64,000 nucleotides of DNA. Origin: Dugong dugon. Lineage: Eukaryota; Chordata; Mammalia; Sirenia; Dugongidae. Made by a program: the position numbers and the translations under genes. Shown one piece after another: positions 10,831-21,352 of this stretch (positions within the stretch are counted from its first letter, which is position 1; every line of letters begins with the position of its first letter). Below the pieces are notes generated by a model. That model saw only the letters and a list, made by a program, of their open reading frames with translations, searched no databases and was not told the DNA's origin. The stretch is from assembly GCA_030035585.1 (NCBI GenBank), contig CM057480.1, positions 2,401,001 to 2,465,000 on the forward strand. The letters are read 5' to 3'.

Positions 10831-10882
10831 ATAGAGGTTTACTGAGTGAAAACGTACCCAGCGCAGAGAAAAGGTATTATAG

Positions 10883-11075
10883 ATAGTGGTTCTCAGCTTT
10901 GGCTGCTCATCAGAATCACCTGACGAGCTCTTAAAAAAATCCCAACGTGTGGGCCTCACTCCAGAGCCATACAATCAGAATCTCTCGGGGAGGAGGTGGG
11001 AGACCGGGCTTCTACAGTTCCTACAGCTCCCCCACGTGATTCCAATGTGCCTCCAAGACCAGAGAACCACCGGTC
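10883..11075 (+). mobile_element. MER5-type hAT-Charlie DNA transposon
   Basis: It starts 'agtggttctcagctttgg' and ends 'agagaaccaccgg', the imperfect inverted termini of MER5. The internal 'catcagaatcacctg' and 'gattccaatgtgcctcc' also match. Confidence 0.75.
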
Positions 11076-11278
11076 CATGGACATGTCATTTTAACAAAAG
11101 AAGCTTTCATGGTTTTTGCTTCCCCTTCCTCTTCACTTCTCTGATGAGCCCCGAATGGGGCTGGGAGGCAGTTAGAGTTTCCACCCTTTGACAAGGAAAG
11201 TCCCTTCAATGTCATGTTTCTGCCAAATGTTAATGACAAGGAACACTGGCTGCCCCAAGCGTTGAGACACCAAGAACC

Positions 11279-11410
11279 AAAAAAAAAAAAAAAAAAAACC
11301 ATTGCCATCAAGTCCATTCTGACTCATAGCGACCCTATAGGACAGGGTAGAACTGCCCCCATAAGGTTTCCAAGGAGCGACTGGTGGATTTGAACAGCCG
11401 GCATCTTGAT
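11279..11410 (-). mobile_element. AfroSINE, 5'-truncated, minus
   Basis: An A20 tract (11279-11298) precedes the inverted tail 'ccattgccatcaagtccatt'. The copy stops in the tRNA-like head at about 11405. Confidence 0.85.
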
Positions 11411-11444
11411 TAGCTGTGGTAGCTCTCAGCCACAAGAAGGCACG

Positions 11445-11924
11445 TGTCATGGTTTGAATTATGGCCCCCCAAAAATGTGTATATCAGTTTGGCTGGGCCA
11501 TGATTCCTGGTACTGTGTGATTTTCCTGTATGTTGTAAATCCTGCCTCTATGATGTTAATGAGGGCGGACGGGTGGCAGTTGTGTTAGTAAGACAGGACC
11601 TGATCTACAAGACTGGATTGTGTCCTGAGGCAATCTCTTGAGATAGAAAAGACAGAAGTGAGCAGAGAGACAGGGGGACCTCATACCATCAAGAAAGCGG
11701 TGCCAGGAGCAGAGCGCGTCCTTTGGACAGGGGTCCCTGCACCGAGAAGCTCCTAGTCCAGGGGAACACCGATGAGAAGGCAGACAGAGAGAAAGACTTC
11801 CCCTGGAGCTGACGCCCTGAATTTGGACTTTTAGCCTACTTTGACTGTGAGGAAATAAACTTCTCTTCGCTAAAACCATCCACTTGTGGTATTTCTGTTG
11901 TGGCAGCACTAGATGACTAAGACA
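11445..11924 (+). mobile_element. Solo LTR, MaLR-type (ERVL class)
   Basis: The LTR starts 'tgtcatggtttgaattatgg' and ends 'actagatgactaagaca'. It is flanked by a perfect 5-bp target duplication gcacg (11440-11444 and 11925-11929). A signal 'gaaataaacttctcttc' lies near the 3' end. It is a solo LTR with no internal region. Confidence 0.88.
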
Positions 11925-12079
11925 GCACGTTAGTGAATCTGTCCAGCAATAGTGATTTTTCCTTGGATCCAAGAAGCAGCAGGAGGATGAGAATTTCCAG
12001 GTCTGAAGGGCCATCTGCCTCCTCTTATTAAATTCAACAGTCCCATGCTCTGTAGTCTGTGGTCAGGGTGGCGCATTGT

Positions 12080-12300
12080 GTCAATTACTTCCCACTGCCT
12101 TTGGAATATAGTTCAGACTTTCTTAAGGCTACCTTCGTCCCCCTGGCCCAGCCCATCTCCTCTTTGAACCTCATCTTCCACTGTCCTTGCATGTCCCCCA
12201 CTCTCCCTCTGAGATGGCTCGTGACTCCCCAGCTCACTCCAGCACCTGCCACCCTCGGGGTGTGACTGGGTGGGTTGTACCATGCACAGTCTTGCAGCCA
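12080..12300 (+). mobile_element. L2 LINE fragment
   Basis: 'cccactgcctttggaatata', 'ctggcccagcccatctcctc' and 'ctgtccttgcatgtcccc' follow the order of the mammalian L2 ORF2 3' region. Diverged. Confidence 0.5.
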
Positions 12301-12485
12301 TGCTATTCTACGTTTCTGCAGCCTGAGAACAGACTCCTCACATGAGGATGTTGTTCATGCCACCTCCCCAGTCCAGCCCTTCTGGAGTCTATCAGCAGGA
12401 ATTGCCATTTCCAAATACAAACTTAAATAAGCAATCGCCCAGGGTATCCAAACACCACTCCAGCCAGAGTTTGTGTCTTTCTACT

Positions 12486-12675
12486 CAGGAGCTCGGGTGG
12501 CGCTACAAATGGTTTGCCCGACTGCTAACCCAAAGGTTGGCGGTTCAAACTCACCCAGCAGCTCTATGGAAGAAAGGCCTGGTGATCTGCTTCTGTAGAG
12601 ATCACAGCCAAGAAAACCCTACGGAGCAGCTCTACTCAGGAACAAACAGGGCCGCTATGAGCAACAACAACAACA
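12486..12675 (+). mobile_element. AfroSINE variant
   Basis: The head is 'ggagctcgggtggcgctac', with 'ggttggcggttcaaactcac' and the body 'gaaaggcctggtgatctgc'. The tail 'gggccgctatgagcaac' ends in (aac)n. It lacks the usual tail segment between 'atgag' and 'caac'. Confidence 0.85.
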
Positions 12676-13067
12676 CCTTCCTATCCAGTCACCTAAGTGC
12701 CTCTCTCTCCATCCCAGCTGTCGGCCAAGCGCTACCTAAAGCCCTTTCAAGGATCTCTAGGATTCTGGCTTAACTCTGCAAAGGCCCCCCACGTCCCCAC
12801 AGCCAAACTGGAAAGAGGCAGGCACACACTCCTGAAGGGGCAAGTAGCCGCTGTGCTGTCTGTCCCTCCCTGATTGCTTGTCACTCGGCTTCCGCGATGG
12901 GCCTTCTCCTGAGCAGCATCTCTTGAGGGGTCTCCGCCAACAGGCCTGGCTGGGCCCCCAGGTGATGGCACCTCCCCATCCACCAAGGAAGGCACCAACA
13001 TGCCCAGAGAAGCACCGGCCCTGCCTGACAACCCACAGAGGATATCTGTATGATCTGAGAAGCCACA

Positions 13068-13150
13068 AAGCAGGAACTCACTAACCGTGTGACCCTGGGT
13101 GAGCATCCTCTCTCAGGTGAGGCTGTCTCTCTGCTGTAAAATCCTAACAT
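13068..13150 (+). mobile_element. MIR SINE fragment
   Basis: 'aactcactaaccgtgtgacc', 'ctgggtgagcatcctctctc' and 'ctgctgtaaaat' follow the MIR core order. Confidence 0.55.
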
Positions 13151-13373
13151 GGTGGACCAAGCACAGGACTCCTAGTCCCTCCCAGCTCAGCCCGAAGCAG
13201 GATTTTGTACAGCCAGGAGAAGACAACAACCATCCCTAAAGATCGGACTCTACTCAATGGTTTGCGCTTCATTAACGGACAACCTTCCTCTTCCTCTTCC
13301 TCCTCAGAGCCTTGGGGACCGTCAAAGCAGGACCAGGCAAAGTCTTTAAAATTAAAAACAATCGCCCCCTTAC

Positions 13374-13453
13374 CTCTGAGCAGTAACGATGAACGTAAGA
13401 ACATCCTCTTCCCCAGATAGGTGGCTCGTATCAAAGATCACGCTGAATTCATA
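13374..13453 (-). CDS. ITGA9: ITGA9 internal exon (leg region)
   Basis: This 80-bp exon begins in phase 0 with YEFSVIFDTSHLSGEED, continues VLTFIVTAQ, and ends with the first two bases (AG) of a serine codon completed in the next exon. The sequence is a beta-strand-rich part of the integrin alpha leg and matches ITGA9 closely. The acceptor is CTCTCTTTTTCCCTAG and the donor GTAAGG. About 70-95 bases into the downstream intron the transcript carries a purine-rich GGA/GAA tract (plus-strand 13281-13306). Confidence 0.95.
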
Positions 13454-13724
13454 CTAGGGAAAAAGAGAGCAGTGCTGGCGTCGACCGGCTGGCAAACTCC
13501 CAATGTGCTAGCTGCAGTCTTCTGGGGTGTATTACCTCTGGGAGCTCAGCTGCGTGACAGCCTTTAACTTGTACGTATACCCTTCTGATCGTTAGGCCAG
13601 AGGAACAGCTTTAACAGGAACACCCAAACCAAAGCACACTCTGGCCACACGCTGTCCCTTCCAGCCCCTGAGCTCCCTTTAGGAAACCACGCGTTGTTCT
13701 CTTTAAACCAGGGCTGTCGAAATT

Positions 13725-13785
13725 TCACATGGGGTTGTCATGATTCCGAATCCACTTGACGGTACACTGGTTCGTTCTTCTGTTT
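13725..13785 (+). mobile_element. AfroSINE/RTE tail fragment
   Basis: Only the 3' tail remains: 'ggttgtcatgattccgaatc', then 'cacttgacggtacactgg'. A very short remnant. Confidence 0.55.
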
Positions 13786-14293
13786 TGGTCTACATTTCAC
13801 TCACACATTGTCTTCCCAATTTAATGCCACACCTGCACGTCATATTGCCTGCGATTATTATTTACTGCATATCTTTATTGCCTCACTCATTCCCTTTAAA
13901 TATTATTCTAAATGGAAATTTTCTATGCCCACCATAGATGGCATCCAAGGTGACTCGCTGTAAGAGAAGGCTGCCGTGAAAATGAGCACAACGAAAGGTA
14001 AGCAAGGCTGGAGCCTGCTGCCTGCGGAAGGCTGCGAGCCCAAGGTCTGCTCCATCTTCCTTAGAAAGGGAGATTAAAAGTGACCGGGAGGTGTTAAAGA
14101 CACGCTAGCACTATCAGAGACTGTCTCCTGCACGTGGTTAGGTCTAAAACAGTGTTGAAAAGCCAGTAACTTTCTCATTATCACCGCCAAAGTTGTTTAG
14201 TGCTGGGTCCATGTATCGCCTAAAATAATCTCACGGACCCCCTGAAGTTATCTCAGGCACCCCCGATGGTGAGCATCCTGTGATTTGGGGAAC

Positions 14294-14472
14294 ACTGCTG
14301 GTGGTGCAGGGAATAGCATTTGGCTGCTCACCAAAAGGTTGGCAGTTTGAGTCCACCAGCTGCTCCTTGGAAACCCTGTGGGGCACTCTACTCTGTCCTA
14401 TAAGGTCGCTATGAGTCGGAATTGACTCGACAGCAGTGGGCTGTGTTTTTTTTTTTTTTTTTTTTTTTTTTG
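14294..14472 (+). mobile_element. AfroSINE (deletion subfamily) with T-rich tail
   Basis: It contains 'tggtggtgcagggaatagc', 'ggcagtttgagtccaccagc' and 'tataaggtcgctatgagtcg'. It ends in a run of about 28 T (14444-14471), which is the AfroSINE-style T-rich end seen in plus orientation elsewhere ('gggtttggttt'). Confidence 0.88.
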
Positions 14473-14554
14473 GCTGTGAGCAAAAGGCTTTTGCCACACC
14501 GATAAAAGACTATACACATGCCAGGCACGTGTGGGAAGGTAGGAGGACCCCCTG

Positions 14555-14690
14555 GCTAGGGGTTACGAACCAGGCTCTACCACAAACTGTGTGATCTTGG
14601 CCAAGACCCTTAACCTATTTGCATTTTGATACAAAGAGGAGGCTGGACAAGATGGTTCCTGAATTCCTTCAAGCTCCGAGAGCCCGTGAC
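14555..14690 (+). mobile_element. MIR SINE
   Basis: 'accaggctctaccacaaac', 'tgtgtgatcttggccaagac' and 'ccttaacctatttgcat' match the MIR core in order. Confidence 0.7.
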
Positions 14691-15654
14691 TTATTTAATA
14701 TCAAAATATGTGGGTTCCGTTATGACTAATTCAAGGCGATGATCCAATTCTGCAACTGAAGTCTCTTGAAAGTAATGGGGCATCTACAGTGGACTCTGGA
14801 CATCTTTTTCTAGACAGAAATTTCTTTTGCAGTGGGACGTGTCAGCTTACTGTGAGGTGGGGCACGGAGACAGGGCTGGAGGGCACAAAGGAAGGGAAAT
14901 TCAAGGGCCTTGTCCCAGCAAAAAGTCAGAACCGAGCAGGAGGCCTGAACTACACACTAAAGGTCGAGGTCAGAAGCAAAGGATCGGTGTGAAAGCAAAA
15001 ATCAGAGATGGAGGCTGGGAGAACAGGTCAGAAACTGGGTGGGCTGGCTCGCAAGGCCGAAACACGCGGCCAACCAAAGAAAGCCCATGGTGTGGTCATG
15101 AGACTTAGCAGGCGGCCTGGAGCCTGAGGCCCCATGGGGTCTGAGGAGGGCAAGATGGGCTCAGACACAGGAGGTTCCTATCCCTACTGCCTAACCCCTC
15201 TGGCTTTCTCCAGAGAAATGCCCTCCCCTCCTCAGGCTTAGTCTATGTCAGGTCTTAGCATCTGCACGTGGGAGGAAGGAAGTGGTGCCAAGTGGCTAAG
15301 AAACTGGTGGATGGCTGCAAAGGGCCAGTGCTGACATTTATACTTCCACCAGCTCTCTGCTCTGGGAGTTAATGCCTTTTGACAACATTTAATACTCCCC
15401 TAGATACAGCAAGACGTACCTTAGGTTTGATTTGTGATGTAGGCTAGACTTTACCATAAAAAGGCAACGGTTAAAGTTTTTCAATTAAGTCTATTTTCTG
15501 TAATTCAAAAGATTTCAGTAAAATCTGTGTGTGGGGTGACATGTGTATCACCGCAGGCAACGGTGTCCACCATTGAGGGTGTTCCTCCTTCGCCCCCTCC
15601 TCACCCCCACCTAGAGTCTAACGGGACTAGGCCTCTACTCGGCAGCTATTTATA

Positions 15655-16230
15655 ATCCATATTCTTTCTTTCTCTTATTGGGCTTTAGGTGAAAGTTTAT
15701 AGAGCAAATCAGTTACTCATTAAACAATACACATATTGTTTTGCAACACTGGTTACCAACCCCGAAACCTATCAACACTCTCCCCTTCTCCACCGTGGGT
15801 TCCCCATTACCAGCTTTCCTGTCCCCTCCTGCCTTCTTGTCCTTGCCCCTTGGCTGGTGTGCCCATTAAGTCTCATCTCTTATATACATGGTTGAACTAC
15901 ATGTATTACTGTTTGTTTTATGGGCCTGTCTAATCTTTGGCTGAAGGGTGGAACCTCAGGAGTGACTTTAGTACTGAGTTAAAAGGGTGTCTGGCAGCCA
16001 TACTCTCAGGGGTTTCTCCAGTTGCTGTCAGACAGTTAAGTCTGGTCTTTTTTGTCGTGTGAGTTTGAATTTTGTTCTTCATTTTCCCCCCGCTCTGTCC
16101 GGGAACCTCTATTGTGATCCCTGTCAGAACAGTCAGTGGTGGTAGCCGGGCACCATCTGTTTGTGCTGGGCTCAGTCTGGTGGAGGCTGTGGTAGTGGTG
16201 TCCCCGCAGTGTGACCCATTTCTAAGACCA
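15655..16230 (-). mobile_element. Afrotherian-type L1 3' end, minus
   Basis: The region 15675-15975 is the reverse complement of the L1 3' end at 16834-17163. Both share 'agattagacaggcccataaaacaaa' in fragments and 'ctgaggtt.ca'. It continues into further L1 3' UTR ('tccgggaacctctattg') that recurs at 20580-20640. Confidence 0.7.
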
Positions 16231-16833
16231 GCCACTTTTTGAGGTTCCCCTTCCCTGGGGCATAGGGGTGAGTGTGGACAGGATGAAGAACGTAGCCATA
16301 AATAGGCTGAGTGGTCACGTGTGTGAGAGCCACCAGAGTTTGGAGCAGGTACACCCTTAAGCAATCTGTTAAGAAATGAGCAAGCCTTTTTTCTCATGAG
16401 AATGTTCTTACAGTTGGTCTACAAAACAGCTGCTGTGTACCGGGACCAGCAAGCCTTGGAGATTAAAATGATTAGCTTCTATGACACAGGCAGGAGAGAG
16501 GATGTCAGCTTTCATTTCTTGGAGAAAGAAGGTAGATAAAGGAGTATGCAACCTCCTCCAAATCACAGCAGAGAAAATCGCCTCCATTTCAAAAGGCAGA
16601 CTTGGTCTTTCAGAGTACACCGTTGCCTTCAAAAATCATGTCTTCTACAAATCTTTGCATCTCCCCACAGTGATGGCACATACCAGAATGTTCTGCAAAT
16701 GTCTGGATATGCCATACTGTGTTACTGCTTGAGCTTAGAAACTTTGGCCCTTGATAATCACAAAAGTGACTGATTTCTTTTCTTTTCTTTTTTTAATGAA
16801 TACAATTATTTACATTGTGAGAATTTTGAGAGG

Positions 16834-17163
16834 TCTCCTGGCCTCCAGACACCCTTTTAACTCAGTACTGAAGTCACTCCTGAGGTTCATCCGTCAGCCA
16901 AAGATTAGACAGGCCCATAAAACAAAATGAGACTAAATGGGCACAGCAGCCCAGGGGCAAGGACGAGAAGGCGGGAGGGGACAGGAGAGCTGGTAATGGG
17001 GAACCCAAGGTGGAGAAGGGGAGAGTGTTGACATGTCGTGGGGTTGGCAACCAGTGTCACAGTACAATATGTGCATTAATTGTTTAATGAGAAGCTAATT
17101 TGCTCTGTAAACCTTCATCTAAAGCCCAATAAAAAAAAAAAAAAACTTTAAAAAAAAAAAAAA
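16834..17163 (+). mobile_element. L1 3' end, short insertion with target duplication
   Basis: A 330-bp 5'-truncated L1 3' UTR starts 'tctcctggcctccagacac' and ends 'aaagcccaat' plus a poly(A) tract. It is flanked by a perfect 13-bp duplication gaattttgagagg (16821-16833 and 17164-17176). Confidence 0.9.
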
Positions 17164-17475
17164 GAATTTTGAGAGGCTTTTCATAAAATTGTGAGTACCT
17201 AGTGGAGGGACACAGTTAGGACTCTAGGACATTAGCCCAGATGACACATCCTCTGTTGCCCTGGGGAAGGAAAGTGGAAGGGAATGTCCCAGAATGAAAG
17301 ATTTTGAGGAGGCCAATCAGATGCTGCTTGACCAAGTGCAAAGGCCTCTCTCATATTTAGGGCATGTCATGTGGGCTAAAGAGAGGGAGCAGGTAACTGT
17401 GGTCCCTCTGGAGTATACTCTGGAGTATTCAGCGGTGGACAGGAGGGCACAGATCCCAGCAAGGCCCCAGCTGTT

Positions 17476-17547
17476 GTGGGAGGAAACCTAGGGGGAGGCA
17501 GTCGTGGAGCCAGTGGCCGGTGGGACGGGCTGGGGCGCTGCTGCCAA
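17476..17547. repeat. Direct repeat unit A (partner at 18776-18847)
   Basis: This 72-bp segment, including 'cctagggggaggc' and 'gtgggacgggct', is about 89% identical to 18776-18847 in the same orientation. It lies about 26 bp inside the intron from the donor of the ITGA9 exon 17574-17660. Confidence 0.9.
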
Positions 17548-17573
17548 GGAAGTGCCCCGTCTCTGCCCCTTAC

Positions 17574-17660
17574 CTCTGACTTGGACCTCATGAACGGAAA
17601 TCCCACACTGCACTTGAGGAAGTCCGGTTCTAGCAGCTCACAGGAAATGCCCATCTCCTC
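17574..17660 (-). CDS. ITGA9: ITGA9 internal exon (leg region), most 5' exon in window
   Basis: This 87-bp exon is exactly 29 codons with phase 0 at both ends: EEMGISCELLEPDFLKC, then SVGFPFMRSKSE. The two cysteines at exon residues 7 and 17 are positioned as a probable intradomain disulfide. The match to ITGA9 is unmistakable. The acceptor is GCTTTTCTCTTACAG and the donor GTAAGG. The last residue is glutamate where I recall lysine in human, a single-base difference at the splice junction. Because the exon is symmetric and a multiple of three, its omission would keep the frame. A 72-bp direct repeat lies on either side of it (17476-17547 and 18776-18847). Confidence 0.95.
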
Positions 17661-18454
17661 CTGTAAGAGAAAAGCACCAACAGATGGGCTGGCCGCATGG
17701 GACACAGGTGTGTGAAATGGCCTCTGTGGGGCCATCACAGGCCTCCCTTAGGGCAATTCCCAGTCAACGGCCACTGTCACTGACCAGGCCAAGTCCCCAT
17801 CCTTCTCTGCTGCCCACTCTCCTTCATAGGTCCCCGGGGAAGACAGGTGCAGTGGACAAGGTTCAGCAAAACCACTCTTCATTCTCAATGAATGCCTTAG
17901 CTCTGAACCCGCTGTTCTCCTGGGCTGGGCCACGTGTGAGCTGGAATCTCCTAAGATCTGGATTAAAAGGCACCCAGGTAGTCTCTCTGGCCCTTTCTCC
18001 TAAGCCCACATCCTAGTTCTGCCTTTCAAGGTTTCACCAGTTTAGGAAAAACAAACGCTGGGAAGATCACATCAAGGGAAAGGAAGGGTTTCTTTCGACA
18101 GCCTGAAGCAGCAAGGGATGAGATACCCCCCTGCAATCTTCCCAGGTCAGGAGGTGAGTGCAAGGGTGAGGAGCGGCTTCCCAGTGTGGTGGCCCAGGCT
18201 GGACTTCACGCACAGCAACATGAGAGAGGCAGGGCAGAAAAGCTGCAGGGAGCTGCTGCCTTCCCAAAAGGACTCGTGGCTTACAACCACCATCAAAGGG
18301 AAGCCAGGAGACTCTTCATAACTCAACAGGGTCTCTCCAAGTCCCTGAAGCCAAATCAAGACTTCCAAGGACAGAGAATACCCTTGTAGATTTTGGAGAA
18401 GAAGAAGGTACAGAACAGAAGAAGTAGCACTTGCTGAGACGACCCCGGGTCCAA

Positions 18455-18610
18455 AACCAAAAAATCAAACCCACTGCCGTTGAGTCGATTCTGACTCATA
18501 GCGACCCTATAGGACAGGGTAGAACTGCCCCATAGGGTTTCCAGGGAGGGGTTGGTGGATTTGAACTGCCAACCTTTTGGTTAGCAGCCAAACGCTTAAC
18601 CACTGTGCGA
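18455..18610 (-). mobile_element. AfroSINE (deletion subfamily), minus
   Basis: Reversed tail 'ccactgccgttgagtcgatt', 'ctataggacagggtagaac' and the head end 'agcagccaaacgcttaacca'. Confidence 0.9.
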
Positions 18611-18775
18611 TGTCATGTGACTTCCCCAAGGTCATTCAACCGATGGGGGCAAAGACAAAGAATTTGGACCCAGACTTGCCAACTCTAAAACCCGTCTCCT
18701 TCCCCTCTACCACTCTGAACTTCTAGAGGAAACGAGCACAGCCAAACACACAGCGGCAGCAGAAGGAGCCAAGTT

Positions 18776-18847
18776 GTGGGAAGAAGCCTAGGGGGAGGCG
18801 GTTGTGGAGTCAGTGGCCAGTGGGACGGGCTTGGGGGCTGCTGCCAA
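18776..18847. repeat. Direct repeat unit B (partner at 17476-17547)
   Basis: This is the second copy of the 72-bp segment, 1.3 kb away, on the upstream side of the ITGA9 exon relative to transcription. The flanks outside the repeat differ. It is not a family I recognise. Confidence 0.9.
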
Positions 18848-20161
18848 ATTTGTGGTGCAATGGATCCTCCTCCAGAGCTCCCATGGGGTCAGGCTGAGGC
18901 AGACTCCAGTTGAGACCCCATCCTTGCACGGCTCCCTCCTCTGCCCCATCCTGCTCCTCCACTCCTCTTCCCCCAAGAGCATGTCCCAATAAACCAGCTG
19001 CTCAATAATTTCCATCTGGGGACCCTGACCTCAGACAACATGCTTTACAGATGAGGCTTTCATGAAATCAACGAAAGTGATGTTCGCAAACCGCCTAAAT
19101 CACCGCAAAGCCGCTGATAACCCTGGATCTGGCCGAGTTAGGTCAGTTAACTCTTGAAGGAGTCAGAATTATCCTGCGTGATAATACTTCGAGATGGTTC
19201 AGGAGATAAGAATTTAAATAAAAAAGATCAAGAGAAGCCACTGGCAAGAATACACCGTTGCAAAAATGACCCTCTTGTGATTGTGCGGGGAAAAAAAAGT
19301 CAACATATAAAGAAAAGGGCGTTACCTTTTGATACAGTAAGATAAATGGCATCCAAAAGTCGCCCAGCCAGCACTTGATTCCTTCCTTTTTTTCTAGAAA
19401 TTAGTGAACTGTTACTTCAATGATGCTAATAAAACAGATAAGCTTCTTCCTAGGGTCTAAGGTGTCTCTGACAAGTATAATTACAATGTTAGTTCTGTTA
19501 AATGTAGGATAGAAAAAACATTAATTTTATCATCTTTAGTTTTATTTTTCAAGTATAGTCTCAACTGAAACTTTTAAAAACGTTTTTACTATGAAATTTT
19601 GAACCCCATTTTAAGAGGATTCATATAACTGTCTTTTTCCCTGTCTCACTTTCCCTTTGCTAACAGGGCCCTCCAATACCATCAAACGCTGTCAGGGTTT
19701 TCCCTGGAGTTTATGCGTAGAAAATTTTAAAATTTTCTACCAGCACACATTACTCCCACAATCACGAGAACATAAATTCACATCTGTTAAAAACACAAGG
19801 ATGAAAAGCATATCTGGTCGGCGCCCATTTGCCTCTCTATTCGCAGGGCCTGGCACCAAGCCTGCACTTAGCAGCTACTGAGTTTGCATTTATTAAATAA
19901 ATGGGCCTTGGCTCGTGGGGGATTCGGATAAAAGGACTTCGAGAAGAAACTCATTTGCTGGTCTGCCTGGCATGGGAGATGCTTGCATTGGCAAAGTCCC
20001 TCTCTTTTCCAGACATACCTTGGCGGTCCCAGCCTGGGAGCTTGGCTGGTGGAGCCAAGCCTCAGACCTGTGTGTAGCATGCAGTGGCTGGCAGGAACAA
20101 TCAGATAACGAAGTTAGCAAGCCTCTCTGGTCTCCAGGTCCTTCCTCCCAATTACACAGCA

Positions 20162-20865
20162 TTTGTTTTTTTTTTAATTTTTTCCCATGCAAAAATTTAT
20201 ACATATTTGTTATGTGACCCTAATTGTTCCCCCCATACTGTAACAGCACACTTTTCCTTTCCCCCCTGGTTCCTTATGTCCATTCAACCAGCTCCTGACC
20301 CCTTCTGCCTTCCCATCTCCCCTCCAGACAGAAGCTGCCCATTTAGTCTCTTGCGTCTACTTGAGCTAAGAGGCACACTCCTCACGAGTATCACTTTATG
20401 TCCCACAGTCTAGTCCAATCCCTGTCTGAAGAGTTGGCCTTGGAAACTGTTTTAGTTCTGGGCTGATAGGGAATCCAGGAGCCATGCTTTCCAAGGTTCC
20501 TCCAGTCTCAGTCAGACCATTAAGTCTGGTCTTTTTACTTGAATTTGAGTTCTGCACCCCACCTTTCTACTGCTCCATCTGGGACTCTCTGTTGTGTTCC
20601 CTGTCAGGGTGGTCATTGGTGGTAGCCGGGCGCCATCTAGTTCTTCTGGTCTCAGGCTGATGAAGTCTCTGGTTTATGTGGCACTTTCTGTCTCTTGGGC
20701 TAATACTTTCCTTGTGTCTTTGGTGTTCTTCGTTCTCCTTTAGTCCAGGTGGTTGGGACCAATTGATGCATCTTAGATGGCCGCCTGCAAGCTCTTAAGA
20801 TCCCAGATGCCATTCACCAAAGTAGGACGCAGAACATTTTCTTAATAAGCTTTGTTATGCCAATT
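20162..20865 (-). mobile_element. L1 3' end, minus
   Basis: A T-rich start at 20167 is followed by reversed L1 3' UTR with 'aagtctggtctttttac' and 'ggtggtagccgggcgccatc', both shared with the L1 at 15655-16230. It also has 'gatcccagatgccattcacc'. Confidence 0.65.
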
Positions 20866-21136
20866 GTGTTTTTTTTTTAAATTGTGGTTTTATATATATA
20901 TATATATATATATAACAAAACAATGGCCATTTAACACTTTTTACGTGTACATTTCAGTGACATTACCATCACCACTATCTATTTCCAGATGATTTTTTCC
21001 ATCACCCTTAACAGAAGCCCCGTGTCCCCTAAGTAATGACTCCCCCTAGCCCTCTCCCTTCTGGCCCAGGTAGTCACTAACCAACTTTGGTCTCTATGTA
21101 TTTGCCTGTTCTAGATATTTCATGTAAGCGAGAGCA
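20866..21136 (-). mobile_element. Older L1 3' UTR fragment with (TA)n, minus
   Basis: 'ttacgtgtacatttcagtga', 'tcaccactatctatttccag' and 'gtcactaaccaactttggtc' are typical reversed L1 3' UTR sequence. A (TA)n tract lies at 20890-20913. Confidence 0.65.
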
Positions 21137-21352
21137 CATAGCATTTAACCAAATCAATGGCGGTCGAGTTGAGCTTGACTTATGGGACCCCACGTGTGTC
21201 AGAGTAGAAGTGTACTCCATAGGGTTTTCAGTAGCTGATTTGTCAGCAGTAGATCACCAGGACTTTCTTCCAAGGCTCTTCTCAGTGGACTCGAACCCCC
21301 AACCTTCCAGTTAGCAGCTGAGCGCATTGATTGTTTGCATAACCCAGGGACT
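21137..21352 (-). mobile_element. AfroSINE, head variant, minus
   Basis: Reversed tail 'tggcggtcgagttgagcttg', body 'gtgtgtcagagtagaagtg' and head end 'ttagcagctgagcgcattga'. Confidence 0.85.

Larger units (their letters stand above)
6897..13373 (-). other. ITGA9: ITGA9 intron, 6.5 kb
   Basis: This intron runs from the donor at 13373 to the acceptor at 6897. It carries a tRNA-Gly-type SINE, several AfroSINEs, two solo LTRs with intact target duplications, a MER5-type element, and MIR/L2 fragments. Nothing recognisable was seen at 7546-7720, 7880-8280, 8500-9320 (GC-rich, with a short GA-rich patch near 8555-8600), 9845-10320, 11080-11278 and 12680-13065. Confidence 0.9.
13454..17573 (-). other. 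ITGA9: ITGA9 intron, 4.1 kb
   Basis: This intron runs from donor GTAAGG at 17573 to the acceptor at 13454. It contains an AfroSINE, a MIR and two L1 3' ends in inverted orientation. I see nothing nameable at 13790-14290, 14690-15640, 16235-16790 and 17177-17475. Confidence 0.9.

Noticed and set aside
13281..13307. A strong plus-strand splice acceptor (long pyrimidine tract ending in CAG)
   Set aside because: No open exon with a donor follows on the plus strand and the gene is on the minus strand. It is an intronic purine tract of ITGA9 seen from the other side.
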